Shown here piece after piece: positions 18,725 to 26,857 of a stretch of DNA of 64,000 nucleotides. Made by a program: the position numbers and the translations under genes. The first letter of the stretch is position 1; every line of letters begins with the position of its first letter. The DNA comes from Pseudonocardia sp. C8 (GTDB lineage Bacteria; Actinomycetota; Actinomycetes; Mycobacteriales; Pseudonocardiaceae), in the NCBI RefSeq assembly GCF_014267175.1, contig NZ_JACMTR010000002.1:1725001-1789000 (forward strand), read 5' to 3'. The notes under the pieces are model-generated. The model saw only the letters and a list, made by a program, of their open reading frames with translations. It searched no databases and had not been told where the DNA came from.

Positions 18725-21015
18725 GGCGTCTGCGCGCGCCGGCGGGCCGAGAGCCCGGACCGGTACTGCTTCGGGAACGGGTGGCCCCGGTAGTCCTGGT
18801 CCAGGGCGGCGTTCATCGTCCAGTACGGGTCGACCAGGTGCGGGCGGGCGATCGCGCACAGGTCGGCGCGGCCGCTCGCGATGATCGTGTTGGCGTCCTC
18901 CACCGACGACACCGCGCCGACGGTGATCGTCGGGACGCCGGTCTCCTGGCGGATCCGGTCGGCGAACGGGGTCTGGTAGAGCCGCCCGTACGCCGGCTTG
19001 GCGTCCACACTGGTCTGCCCGGTGGAGACGTCGACGATGTCGGCGCCGTGCGCGGCCAGCATCGGGGCGAGCGCGACGGCGTCGTCGCCGTCGAAGCCGT
19101 CGTCCACCCAGTCGGTGGCGCTGATCCGGACGCTGATCGGCTTGTCCGCGGGCCAGACCTCCCGGACCGCGTCGAGGATGCGCAGCCCCAGCCGGGCCCG
19201 GTTCTCCAGGCTGCCGCCGTAGTCGTCGGTGCGCCGGTTGGACAGCGGGGACAGGAAGCTCGACACCAGGTAGCCGTGCGCGAAGTGCAGCTCGAGCAGG
19301 TCGAACCCGGCCTCGTCGGCGCGGCGCGCATTGGCCACGAAGTCGGCCACGACCCGGTCGAGGTCCTCGGCGGTGGCCTCCCGCGGGACCTGGCTGTCGG
19401 GCCGGTACCGGATCGGTGACGGCCCGAGGATCTCCCAGCTCCCCGACTCCAGGGGCTCGTCGATGCCCTCCCACATGACCTTGGTCGAGCCCTTGCGCCC
19501 GGAGTGGCCGAGCTGCGCGCCGATCTTCGCGTCGGTGCGGTCGTGCACGAACCGCACGACCCGCGCCCAGGCGTCGCGCTGCTCGTCGGTCCAGAGCCCC
19601 GGGCAGCCCGGGGTGATCCGGGCATCCGGCGAGGTGCAGATCATCTCGGTCATGACCAGGCCCGCGCCGCCCTGGGCGCGGGCGCCGAGGTGGACCAGGT
19701 GCCAGTCGTCGGGGACCCCGCCGGTGGCGGAGTACTGCGCCATCGGGGAGACGACGATCCGGTTGGGCAGTTCCAGCCCGCGCAGCCGGTAGGGGTGGAA
19801 CATCGGCGGGGTGCCGGGCTCGACGTGGAGGCCGAGCTCGCGGGTGCGGTCGGCGAGCCAGGCGTCGACCCGGCCGACGTAGGCGGCGTCGCGCAGCTTG
19901 AGGTTGTCGTAGGTGACCCGCTGCGAGCGGGTCAGCAGCTGGAAGGTGAACCGTTCGGGGGCGAGGTGCCGGTAGCGGCGGGCGCCCTCGAACCACTCCA
20001 GGCTGGTCTGTGCGGACCGCTGCAGCGACTCGACGAGCGGCTTGCGGTCGTCCTGGTACGCCTTGAGCGCGGCCTCGACGGTCGGCTCCCGGTCCACGGC
20101 CGACGCCAGCCCGATCGCGTCCTCGAGCGCGAGCTTGGTGCCCGAGCCGATGGAGAAGTGCGCGGTGTGCGCGGCGTCGCCGACGAGGGCGACGTTGCCG
20201 GCCGTCCAGCGCTCGTTGCGCACGACGCCGAAGCTCAGCCAGCCGGAGTTGTTGCCGATCAGCGGGTGACCGTCGAGCAGGTCGGCGAAGATCTCCTCGC
20301 AGAACCGCATCGAGCGCTCGTCGTTCTCGCCGGGCTTGCGCGGGACCTCGGCGAACCGGTCCAGCCCGGCCCGGCGCCACGTCTCGGAGTCGGTCTCGAC
20401 GATGAACGTGGAGCGCTCGCCGTCGTACGGGTAGATGTGCGCCCAGAACAGGCCGTGCGGGGTCTCGACGAACTGGAAGGTGAAGCAGTCGAACGGCCGG
20501 GTGGTGGCGAACCACACGTACTTGGCGGTCCGGCGGTCCACGCTCGGCCCGAACGCGCCGGCCAGCTCGGTGCGGATCGCGGAGTTCACGCCGTCCGCGG
20601 CGATCACCAGGTCGTGCCCGCGCCGCAGCTCCGCCAGCGGTGGCGCGGGGGTCGCGTAACGGACGTCGACGCCCAGCTCGGCGGCGCGCTCGCCGAGGAT
20701 CGCGAGCAGGCGCTTGCGTTCCAGGGCGGCGAACGCGTGGCCGTCGGAGCGTTCCCAGGTGCCGAGGAAGTCGACGTCGATCGCCGACCAGTGCCGGAAC
20801 TCCGCGGCGATCCGGCCCAGCGACTCGGGGTCGGCCGACTCGATGTTCTCCAGGGTCTCCTGGGAGAACACGACGCCGAAGCCGAACGTGTCGTCGGCCC
20901 GGTTGCGCTCGTAGACGGTGATCTCGCGGGCCGGGTCGGCCTTCTTGAGCAGGATCGCGGAGAACAGCCCGCCCGGGCCGCCCCCCACCGAGACGATCTT
21001 CCGTGCGGCGGTCAC
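18721..21015 (-). CDS. Anthraniloyl-CoA monooxygenase/reductase (FAD hydroxylase fused to OYE domain)
   Basis: 764 aa from GTG 21015, the usual length for 2-aminobenzoyl-CoA monooxygenase/reductase. Residues 1-about 385 are a class A flavin hydroxylase: GGGPGGL near residue 11, TFGFGVVFSQETLENI (the aryl-CoA hydroxylase signature shared with salicylyl-CoA 5-hydroxylase) and LVGDAAHTAHFSIGSG. Residues about 395-755 are an old-yellow-enzyme barrel (PNRIVVSPMAQYSATGGVPDDWHLVHLGARAQGGAGLV, then FAHGYLVSSFLSPLSNRRTDDYGG). The known reaction hydroxylates and reduces the ring of anthraniloyl-CoA; salicylyl-CoA is the main alternative substrate. Confidence 0.93.
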   Translation of the reverse strand: MTAARKIVSVGGGPGGLFSAILLKKADPAREITVYERNRADDTFGFGVVFSQETLENIESADPESLGRIAAEFRHWSAIDVDFLGTWERSDGHAFAALERKRLLAILGERAAELGVDVRYATPAPPLAELRRGHDLVIAADGVNSAIRTELAGAFGPSVDRRTAKYVWFATTRPFDCFTFQFVETPHGLFWAHIYPYDGERSTFIVETDSETWRRAGLDRFAEVPRKPGENDERSMRFCEEIFADLLDGHPLIGNNSGWLSFGVVRNERWTAGNVALVGDAAHTAHFSIGSGTKLALEDAIGLASAVDREPTVEAALKAYQDDRKPLVESLQRSAQTSLEWFEGARRYRHLAPERFTFQLLTRSQRVTYDNLKLRDAAYVGRVDAWLADRTRELGLHVEPGTPPMFHPYRLRGLELPNRIVVSPMAQYSATGGVPDDWHLVHLGARAQGGAGLVMTEMICTSPDARITPGCPGLWTDEQRDAWARVVRFVHDRTDAKIGAQLGHSGRKGSTKVMWEGIDEPLESGSWEILGPSPIRYRPDSQVPREATAEDLDRVVADFVANARRADEAGFDLLELHFAHGYLVSSFLSPLSNRRTDDYGGSLENRARLGLRILDAVREVWPADKPISVRISATDWVDDGFDGDDAVALAPMLAAHGADIVDVSTGQTSVDAKPAYGRLYQTPFADRIRQETGVPTITVGAVSSVEDANTIIASGRADLCAIARPHLVDPYWTMNAALDQDYRGHPFPKQYRSGLSARRRAQTP

Positions 21016-21908
21016 GGGATCTTCACCAGCCCTTCCTGGACGACCGAGGCGAGCAGCCGGCCGTCGGCGGAGAAGAGCCGCGCCCGGCCCAGCCCGGTGC
21101 CGCGGGTCGCGACCGGGGAGTCCTGCACCAGCGCCACCCAGGAGTCCATCCGGCCGTCGTGGTGCCACCACATGGCGTGGTCGAGGCTGGCGGTGACGAC
21201 GCCGTCGTCGGCCCACGCGGCCCCGTGCCGGCGCAGGATCGGCTCCAGCAGCGTGTAGTCGCAGACGTAGGCGAGCGCGCTGCGGTGCGTGCCGGGGTCG
21301 TCGGGCAGCCGCTCCCAGGCCTTCAGCCACACCGTCTGCCGGCTCACCCGCTCGCCGCCGGCGTCGGTGTAGATCGCCGACGGGGCGTGCCGGATGTCGA
21401 AGCTGCGGTGGAAGCGCCAGTACTCGGCGTCGCGGGTGTCCACACCGGTCAGCACGTCGGCGGTGCTCGGCAGCTCCTCGGGGGCCGTGCAACCGGGCGG
21501 CAGGGCCTCCGGCGGCAGGGTCTCGGCGTGGGACACGCCGTCGACCGGCACGCCGAACTGCGCCATCGCCCGGAAGATCTCCTTGCCGTTCTGCACGCCG
21601 CGGACCGCGCGGTGCGAGAACCCGCGGCCGTCGCGGACCCGCTCGACCTCCCAGCGGGTCGTCTCGTGCACGTCACCCGCCCGCAGGAAGTAACCGTGCA
21701 GCGAGTGGATCCGGCGGTCGTCGTCGCAGGTCAGCGTCATCGCACGCTCGGCCTGCGCGACGAGCTCGCCGCCGTAGGCCCGGCCGCTCGGGATGACCTG
21801 GTGGGTGGCGGTGAACGCGTCGTCGCCGTCCTTGGTCAGGTCCAGCGCGGCGAGCAGCGGGGCGACCGAGCGGGCGGTGGCCCCGGGCATCGGGATCGTG
21901 GAGCTCAT
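21012..21908 (-). CDS. tesB: Acyl-CoA thioesterase II (TesB type)
   Basis: 298 aa double-hotdog protein. VIPSGRAYGGELVAQA near residue 40, SLHGYFLRAGDVHETTRWEVERVRDGRGFSHRAVRGVQNGKEIF, and the C-terminal LDHAMWWHHDGRMDSWVALVQDSPVATRGTGLGRARLFSADGRLLASVVQEGLV with the Asp-Thr-Gln catalytic set match TesB. It overlaps the cupin gene and the monooxygenase gene by 4 nt each. Two thioesterases in one aryl-CoA operon suggest that a free acid is a deliberate intermediate. Confidence 0.93.
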   Translation of the reverse strand: MSSTIPMPGATARSVAPLLAALDLTKDGDDAFTATHQVIPSGRAYGGELVAQAERAMTLTCDDDRRIHSLHGYFLRAGDVHETTRWEVERVRDGRGFSHRAVRGVQNGKEIFRAMAQFGVPVDGVSHAETLPPEALPPGCTAPEELPSTADVLTGVDTRDAEYWRFHRSFDIRHAPSAIYTDAGGERVSRQTVWLKAWERLPDDPGTHRSALAYVCDYTLLEPILRRHGAAWADDGVVTASLDHAMWWHHDGRMDSWVALVQDSPVATRGTGLGRARLFSADGRLLASVVQEGLVKIP

Positions 21909-22360
21909 GCGCGGCGGTACCCCTCGAGGATCGCGTCGTCGACCTCGGGGAGGTTGACGACGATGTTGTCCGGCGTCCGGCAGGTCAGCCACACGAGTTC
22001 CTCGGTGGTGGACATGTTGCCCTCGACGTGCGGCATGTAGGGCGGGACGAACACGAAGTCGCCCTCGGTCATCTCGATCCACTGCTGGTAGTTCTCGCCG
22101 AACCAGATCCGGCCGGTGCCCTTGAGCACGTAGCCGCCGGTCTCGGCCTCGCCGTGGTGGTGCGGCAGCGAGCGGTAGCCGGGCTCGTTGGACACCTTGC
22201 CGTACCAGATCCGGGTGGCCGGGGTGTGCTGCGGCGAGACGCCGGAGACCCGGACTGCGCCACCGGACTGGCCGGTGTGGCCGTACTCCTCGCCGGCCCG
22301 GGTCACCACCGGGACGGCCGCGAGGTCGAGCTCCGCGTCCACCGTGCTCTGCTCACTCAT
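21905..22360 (-). CDS. Single-domain cupin protein
   Basis: 151 aa. Both cupin motifs are intact: LPHHHGEAETGGYVLKGTG (two His and a Glu for metal) and GDFVFVPPYMPHVEGN (third His and the Asn). The protein is too short for a classical two-cupin gentisate dioxygenase, but small cupins can be dioxygenases or isomerases. Sitting between an FAH hydrolase and thioesterases, it is a candidate ring-cleavage or enamine-processing enzyme. Function not known. Confidence 0.85.
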   Translation of the reverse strand: MSEQSTVDAELDLAAVPVVTRAGEEYGHTGQSGGAVRVSGVSPQHTPATRIWYGKVSNEPGYRSLPHHHGEAETGGYVLKGTGRIWFGENYQQWIEMTEGDFVFVPPYMPHVEGNMSTTEELVWLTCRTPDNIVVNLPEVDDAILEGYRRA

Positions 22361-23258
22361 GCGCTACCTCCACTACACGGCCGGGACCGGCGGTCCCGGG
22401 GAACGGGTCGGTCCGATCGATGCGGATCGGGGTGGTCAGGACGCCGACACCGGCCAGCTCGGTCTCGACGACGTCGCCGTCGTCGAGGAACCGCGGCGGG
22501 ATCCGCCCGGCGCCGACCCCGGCCGGGGTGCCGGTGAGCACGACGTCGCCGGGACGGAGCCGGGTGAAGGCGGAGACGTAGGCGACCAGCGCCGCCGCGT
22601 CGAACACGAGGTCGGCGGTGCTGCCCCGCTGCACGATCTCGCCGTTCACCCGGCAGGTCAGCTCCAGCCCGGCCGCCGGGTCCAGCGCGTCCGCGGTGAC
22701 CAGGACGGGGCCGAGCGGGGTGGTCGCGTCGAACGCCTTGCCCGGCAGCCACTGCCCCGTGTGCTGCTGCCAGGAGCGCACCGAGAGGTCGTTGGCCGCC
22801 GTGTACCCGGCGATCGCAGCGGCCGCCTCCGCCCGGGAGGCCCGGTGCAGCGGCGCCCCGACGACGGCGGCCAACTCGGCCTCCCAGTCCAGGCGCTCGG
22901 CCCACGCCGGGACCGTGACGGTGTCGTGCGCCCCGGCAAGGGTGTCGGCGTACTTGGTGAACAGCGTCGGGTGCCGGGGCAGGTCACGGCCCATCTCGCG
23001 GATGTGGCCGGCGTAGTTGTGCCCGCAGCAGACGACCTTCGCGGGCCGGGGGACCACCGGGCCGAACGTGACCCCCGGGGCCAGCGGCGGGAGCGGGGCG
23101 CCGGCGGGACCGTCCGGTCCCGCCGCCCGTGCCGCGGCGACACCGGTCGGGGAGGCCAGCAGGGCGCCGACATCGCGCTGCGGGAGCAGCACCCAGTCGC
23201 CGCCGGCGGCGACCGCCGCGACGGTGCCGTCGCCGGTGCGCAGGGTGGCGAGCCGCAT
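22353..23258 (-). CDS. Fumarylacetoacetate hydrolase (FAH) family protein
   Basis: 301 aa from ATG 23258 with GGAGGT upstream. The FAH core is clear: VVCCGHNYAGHIREMG, PTLFTKYADTLAGAHDTV, the metal-binding LDWEAELAAVVG (Glu pair), AAIAGYTAANDLSVR and GDVVLTGTPAGVGAGR. Family members hydrolyse or hydrate 2-oxo acids with a C-C bond beta to a carbonyl, typical of the lower part of aromatic ring-cleavage pathways. First gene of the leftward operon FAH-cupin-tesB-monooxygenase-thioesterase. Confidence 0.92.
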   Translation of the reverse strand: MRLATLRTGDGTVAAVAAGGDWVLLPQRDVGALLASPTGVAAARAAGPDGPAGAPLPPLAPGVTFGPVVPRPAKVVCCGHNYAGHIREMGRDLPRHPTLFTKYADTLAGAHDTVTVPAWAERLDWEAELAAVVGAPLHRASRAEAAAAIAGYTAANDLSVRSWQQHTGQWLPGKAFDATTPLGPVLVTADALDPAAGLELTCRVNGEIVQRGSTADLVFDAAALVAYVSAFTRLRPGDVVLTGTPAGVGAGRIPPRFLDDGDVVETELAGVGVLTTPIRIDRTDPFPGTAGPGRVVEVAHE

Positions 23259-23267
23259 CCCGACCTC

Positions 23268-23447
23268 CGTATGTCGTTCAACTGACGTACGTAACTGAAA
23301 CACGATGAACGGCCGCTGGCAAGAGGGGGGATCCCGGCCGCGCCGGTCCGCTCCGAGGGGCGTCCGGGGCGGGATCCCCAGGACATGGAGGGTTGTCCGG
23401 CGGCGCCGACCGTGCTCTGATGACTGGCGTCACGTCTGCGACATACG
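23268..23447. promoter_or_regulatory. Divergent promoter region with two inverted CGACATACG elements
   Basis: CGTATGTCG (23268-23276) lies 10 nt before the FAH start, and its exact reverse complement CGACATACG (23439-23447) lies 24 nt before the CoA-ligase start. An ACGTACGT palindrome occurs at about 23285-23292. The placement of one copy per divergent promoter suggests a shared regulator of the aryl-CoA cluster; its identity is not visible. Confidence 0.5.
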
Positions 23448-23470
23448 TCGAGCCGCCCAGGAGGGACGCC

Positions 23471-24799
23471 GTGACCGACCAGCCGTTCTGGAATCCCAAG
23501 ACCGAGCTCATGCCGCGCACCGACCTGCGCGAGCTGCAGCTGGCCAAGCTGCGGCGCGTCGTCGCGTGGGCCAAGGAGCGCAGCCCGCACTACCGGCGCA
23601 CGCTCGCGGGCGTCGACCCGGACCGGCTCCGCACCTGGGCCGACATCGACCGCATCCCGTTCCTGACCCGGGACGAGTGGATGGCCTCGCAGGACACGCA
23701 CCCGCCGTTCGGCGAGCTCCCGGTCACCGGTGCGGAGAACGCGATCCGGCTGCACACCACGTCCGGCACCTCGGGCCGGACCCCGCTGCGTGCGCTCGAC
23801 TCCCGCAAGGACTGGTCCTGGACGGCGGAGATGTGGTGCTACGCGCTGTGGGCCGCGGGCGTCCGGCCGCGCGACATCGGCTACGTCGCGTTCGGCTACG
23901 GCTCGTTCATCGGGTTCTGGGGCCTGCACAACGCGCTGGAGAAGATCGGCGCGCTGACCATCCCCGGCGGGGCGCAGACCACCACCCAGCGGGTCCGCCA
24001 GATCCACGACTTCGGGGCGACCGTCGTCGCGTCCACGCCGACCTACGCGCTGCGGCTGGCGGGCGAGGCCGAGGAGATCGGCATCGACCTGGTGAACGGT
24101 CCGGTCCGCACGCTGATCCTCTCCGGCGAGCCGGCCGGGTCCATCCCGGAGACCAAGGCGCTGATCGAACGGAAGTGGGGCGCCCGGGCGTTCGACACGG
24201 CCGGCATGACCGAGGTATCGACCATCGTCATGTTCGAGCCCGCCGAGCAGCCGGGCGGCTGCCACGTGATCGAGGACCACCTGCTGGAGCAGGTGATCGA
24301 CCCGGAGACCGGCCGCGAGGTCGGGTACGGCGAGCGCGGCGAGCGGGTCTGCACGTCGTTCGGGCGCTCGGCCATCCCGCTGCTGCGCTACCGCACCTCG
24401 GACCTGGTGGTGAAGGTGCCGCACACCCGGGCGTCGTCCGGGCGGACATGGGACCTCTACGCGGGCGGGATCATCGGCCGGGTCGACGACATGAAGCTCG
24501 TCCGCGGCACCAACGTCTACCCGGGTGCGGTCGAGGCCATCGTCCGCGGGTTCGACGGCATCGAGGAGTTCCAGATCCGGATCTCGCGCCCGGCCGAGCG
24601 CGACGAGATCGAGCTGCTCGTCGAGACCCTGCCGACCGTCGACGACGCCGGCTGGGCGCTGATGGCCGACCGGCTCACCGCCGAGCTGGCCGACGCCCAC
24701 GAGGGACTGCGCTTCCACGTCCGCCGCGCCGCCACCGGGGAACTGCCCCGGTTCGAGCTGAAGGCCAAGCGGCTCACCGACCTGCGCCCCGCCGGCTGA
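23471..24799 (+). CDS. PaaK-type aryl-CoA ligase, probable anthranilate-CoA ligase
   Basis: 442 aa from GTG 23471 with AGGAGGG upstream. The ATP motif TTSGTSGRTPLRAL near residue 98, FDTAGMTEVSTIVMFE, LRYRTSDLVVKV and the C-terminal PRFELKAKRLTDLRP place it in the phenylacetate-CoA ligase family. Divergence from the anthraniloyl-CoA monooxygenase operon suggests anthranilate (or salicylate) as its substrate, giving the CoA thioester with ATP cleavage to AMP. Confidence 0.85.
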   Translation: MTDQPFWNPKTELMPRTDLRELQLAKLRRVVAWAKERSPHYRRTLAGVDPDRLRTWADIDRIPFLTRDEWMASQDTHPPFGELPVTGAENAIRLHTTSGTSGRTPLRALDSRKDWSWTAEMWCYALWAAGVRPRDIGYVAFGYGSFIGFWGLHNALEKIGALTIPGGAQTTTQRVRQIHDFGATVVASTPTYALRLAGEAEEIGIDLVNGPVRTLILSGEPAGSIPETKALIERKWGARAFDTAGMTEVSTIVMFEPAEQPGGCHVIEDHLLEQVIDPETGREVGYGERGERVCTSFGRSAIPLLRYRTSDLVVKVPHTRASSGRTWDLYAGGIIGRVDDMKLVRGTNVYPGAVEAIVRGFDGIEEFQIRISRPAERDEIELLVETLPTVDDAGWALMADRLTAELADAHEGLRFHVRRAATGELPRFELKAKRLTDLRPAG

Positions 24800-24820
24800 C
24801 CTCGCGAAAGGGGAGACACG

Positions 24821-25078
24821 ATGACGACTCCGACCGCACCCGCCGTACCGGCCGCACCGCAGCCCGGCCAGCAGGGCGTCACCGACCTGCTCGGCCACCC
24901 GCTCGCCGACCACGAGCGCGCCCTCCTCGAGGTCTACACCGGACTCGTCGAGACGCTGAGCCGGGACGACCTGCCACCCTGCGTGGCCGCGAACCTGCGC
25001 GCCGCGCTGGCCCCGGTGGCCGTCGCCGTGACGGACCTGGGCCTGCGCTTCGAGCACCTGACCGACCTGGGCGTGTAG
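24821..25078 (+). CDS. Small uncharacterised protein downstream of the CoA ligase
   Basis: 85 aa with an AAAGGGGAG site before ATG 24821, 21 nt after the ligase stop, so it is very probably cotranscribed. The first 20 residues are Ala/Pro-rich; the remainder looks helical (DHERALLEVYTGLVETLSRDD and LRAALAPVAVAVTDLGLRFEHL). No family recognised. It could be a small accessory subunit of the aryl-CoA pathway. Confidence 0.6.
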   Translation: MTTPTAPAVPAAPQPGQQGVTDLLGHPLADHERALLEVYTGLVETLSRDDLPPCVAANLRAALAPVAVAVTDLGLRFEHLTDLGV

Positions 25079-25121
25079 CCGGCGCCGGACCGTGCCGTCC
25101 CACGCCGGCTCACGCCCGGGG

Positions 25122-26090
25122 TCACACCCGGTTCACGGGATGACGAGGTGGTTCCCCGCGCAGCACCCGGGCGACGTCGGCGAACGCGGTGCGACGGGTC
25201 TCCTGGTAGGAGTCGGCCGAGTAGTGCGCCGCGTGCGGGCTGAGCAGCACGTTCGGCAGGCCCCGCAGCGGGCTGTCGGCCGGCAGCGGCTCCTGCGCGA
25301 ACGTGTCGAGCCCGGCACCGGCCACGTGGCCGCGGCGCACGGCGTCGGCCAGCGCCTCCTCGTCGACGAGGCCGCCGCGGGACACGTTGACCACGACGAC
25401 CCCTGGCCGGGTGCGGGCCAGTGCGGCGGCGTCGAGGATTCCCCGCGTCCGCGGGGTGAGCGGCAGGTGCAGCGAGAGGACGTCCGAGGTCTCGACGACC
25501 TCGTCGGCTCCGGCGGGACGGGCACCGGCGGCGACCACCTCGTCGTCGGGTTTCCCGGGGTCGTGGACCTGTACGTGGAACCCCACGGCGGTGAGCGCGG
25601 CGGTGACCCGCCGCCCGATCCGGCCGAACCCGAGCAGGCCGACGGTCTGCTCACCCGGCCGCCGGATCTCGCCGTGGGGTGACCGGAAGTTCCAGCCGCC
25701 GGCGAGGACCTCGTCGTGGTAGCCGGGCAGACGGCGGGTCAGCGCCATGATCATGGCGACCGCGTGCGCCGCGACCTCGGTGATGTTGGCGGCAGGCACG
25801 TTCGTGACCTGGACGCCGCGCCGGGTCGCCGCGTCGACGTCGATCGTGTCCAGCCCGATCCCGAACCGCGAGACGACCCGGCAGGCGGGGAGCGCATCCA
25901 GCACCCGGGCGGTGATCGGCTCACGCAGCACCAGCAGCCCGCTCGCGTCGGCGCAGGCGTCGACCAGCTCGTCCTCGGTCAGGCAGGTCCGCTCCCGGAA
26001 GTCGACCTCCTGGCCGGCGAAGACGTCGACGTCGCCGGGCTCCACCTCGAGCAGCCCGTCGGTCTTCACCACGATCGGCCGGGCGCTCAC
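25122..26090 (-). CDS. D-2-hydroxyacid dehydrogenase, NAD(P)-dependent
   Basis: 322 aa from GTG 26090. GLLGFGRIGRRVTAAL is the Rossmann nucleotide motif near residue 160; SRFGIGLDTIDVDAATRRGVQVTNVP, the VNVSRGGLVDEEAL arginine segment and LLSPHAAHYS with the catalytic His complete the signature. Last gene of the operon MFS-HpcH/HpaI aldolase-dehydrogenase; a 4-nt overlap links it to the aldolase. It would reduce or oxidise the 2-oxoacid made or used by the aldolase. Confidence 0.92.
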   Translation of the reverse strand: MSARPIVVKTDGLLEVEPGDVDVFAGQEVDFRERTCLTEDELVDACADASGLLVLREPITARVLDALPACRVVSRFGIGLDTIDVDAATRRGVQVTNVPAANITEVAAHAVAMIMALTRRLPGYHDEVLAGGWNFRSPHGEIRRPGEQTVGLLGFGRIGRRVTAALTAVGFHVQVHDPGKPDDEVVAAGARPAGADEVVETSDVLSLHLPLTPRTRGILDAAALARTRPGVVVVNVSRGGLVDEEALADAVRRGHVAGAGLDTFAQEPLPADSPLRGLPNVLLSPHAAHYSADSYQETRRTAFADVARVLRGEPPRHPVNRV

Positions 26091-26857
26091 GACCGCACCT
26101 GCGCCTCGAGCACGGCGGCGGCCGCGTCGCGCGCCTGCGTGGCGGCGGCGCCGAGGAGACCGGCGTCGGAACCCATGACGAGCATCCGGACGCCGCGGCG
26201 GGCGAAGCGCTCCACCTGCTCGGGGTCGAGGCAGAACATACCGGTCGAGCGACCGGCCGCCGTGGCCGCGGTGAGGATCTTCTCCACCGCTGCGTCGTGT
26301 GCGGGTGACCCGGGCGGGGCGCCCATCGAGACGGCGAGATCCCCCGGCCCGACCATCACGACGTCGAGCCCCTCGACCGCGCAGATCTCCTCGACGGCCT
26401 CGACGCCGGCCACCGTCTCGACCTGTACGGCGCACAGGACGCGCGCGTTGGCGGTGGCCACCTCCTCCGGCATCGTCGTGCCGTACCGGGCGGCCCGGCC
26501 GGGGCCGGCGCCGCGTGCACCGTCCGGGGGGTAGCGGACCGCGGAGACGACCGCGCGGGCCTGCTCCGCGGACTCCACGCGGGGCACGAGGACTCCCGCG
26601 GCGCCCAGGTCCAGTACCCGGCCGATGTCGGAGCCGTGGTCGGGGACCCGGACCAGGACCGCGGCGCCGACGGCGTCCGCGGCGCGGATCATCGAGGCGA
26701 TGGTGGACGGGTCGAGGGCGGAGTGCTCGGCGTCGACGCAGACGGTGTCGAAGCCGGCCCAGCCGAGCACCTCGATCGCCGCGGTGCTACCGAGCCCGGC
26801 GAAGGTGGTCAGCAGCGGGGACTCGAGGATGCGGGAACGCAGGTCGTGCACGGTCAC
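26087..26857 (-). CDS. HpcH/HpaI-family aldolase
   Basis: 256 aa from GTG 26857. VLGWAGFDTVCVDAEHSALDP near residue 28, the arginine/metal segment LGAAGVLVPRVESAEQARAVVSAVRYPPDGARGAG, QVETVAGVEAVEEICAVEGLDVVMVGPGDLAVSMG with catalytic Glu and Asp, and a C-terminal glycine-rich GVRMLVMGSDAGLL match class II pyruvate aldolases. The reaction splits a 4-hydroxy-2-oxoacid to pyruvate and an aldehyde. Cotranscribed with the transporter upstream and dehydrogenase downstream. Confidence 0.92.
   Translation of the reverse strand: MTVHDLRSRILESPLLTTFAGLGSTAAIEVLGWAGFDTVCVDAEHSALDPSTIASMIRAADAVGAAVLVRVPDHGSDIGRVLDLGAAGVLVPRVESAEQARAVVSAVRYPPDGARGAGPGRAARYGTTMPEEVATANARVLCAVQVETVAGVEAVEEICAVEGLDVVMVGPGDLAVSMGAPPGSPAHDAAVEKILTAATAAGRSTGMFCLDPEQVERFARRGVRMLVMGSDAGLLGAAATQARDAAAAVLEAQVRS

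Noticed and set aside
25077..25110. An 8-bp GC-rich inverted repeat between the small protein and the convergent dehydrogenase
   Set aside because: An 18-nt loop and a short stem are expected by chance at this base composition.
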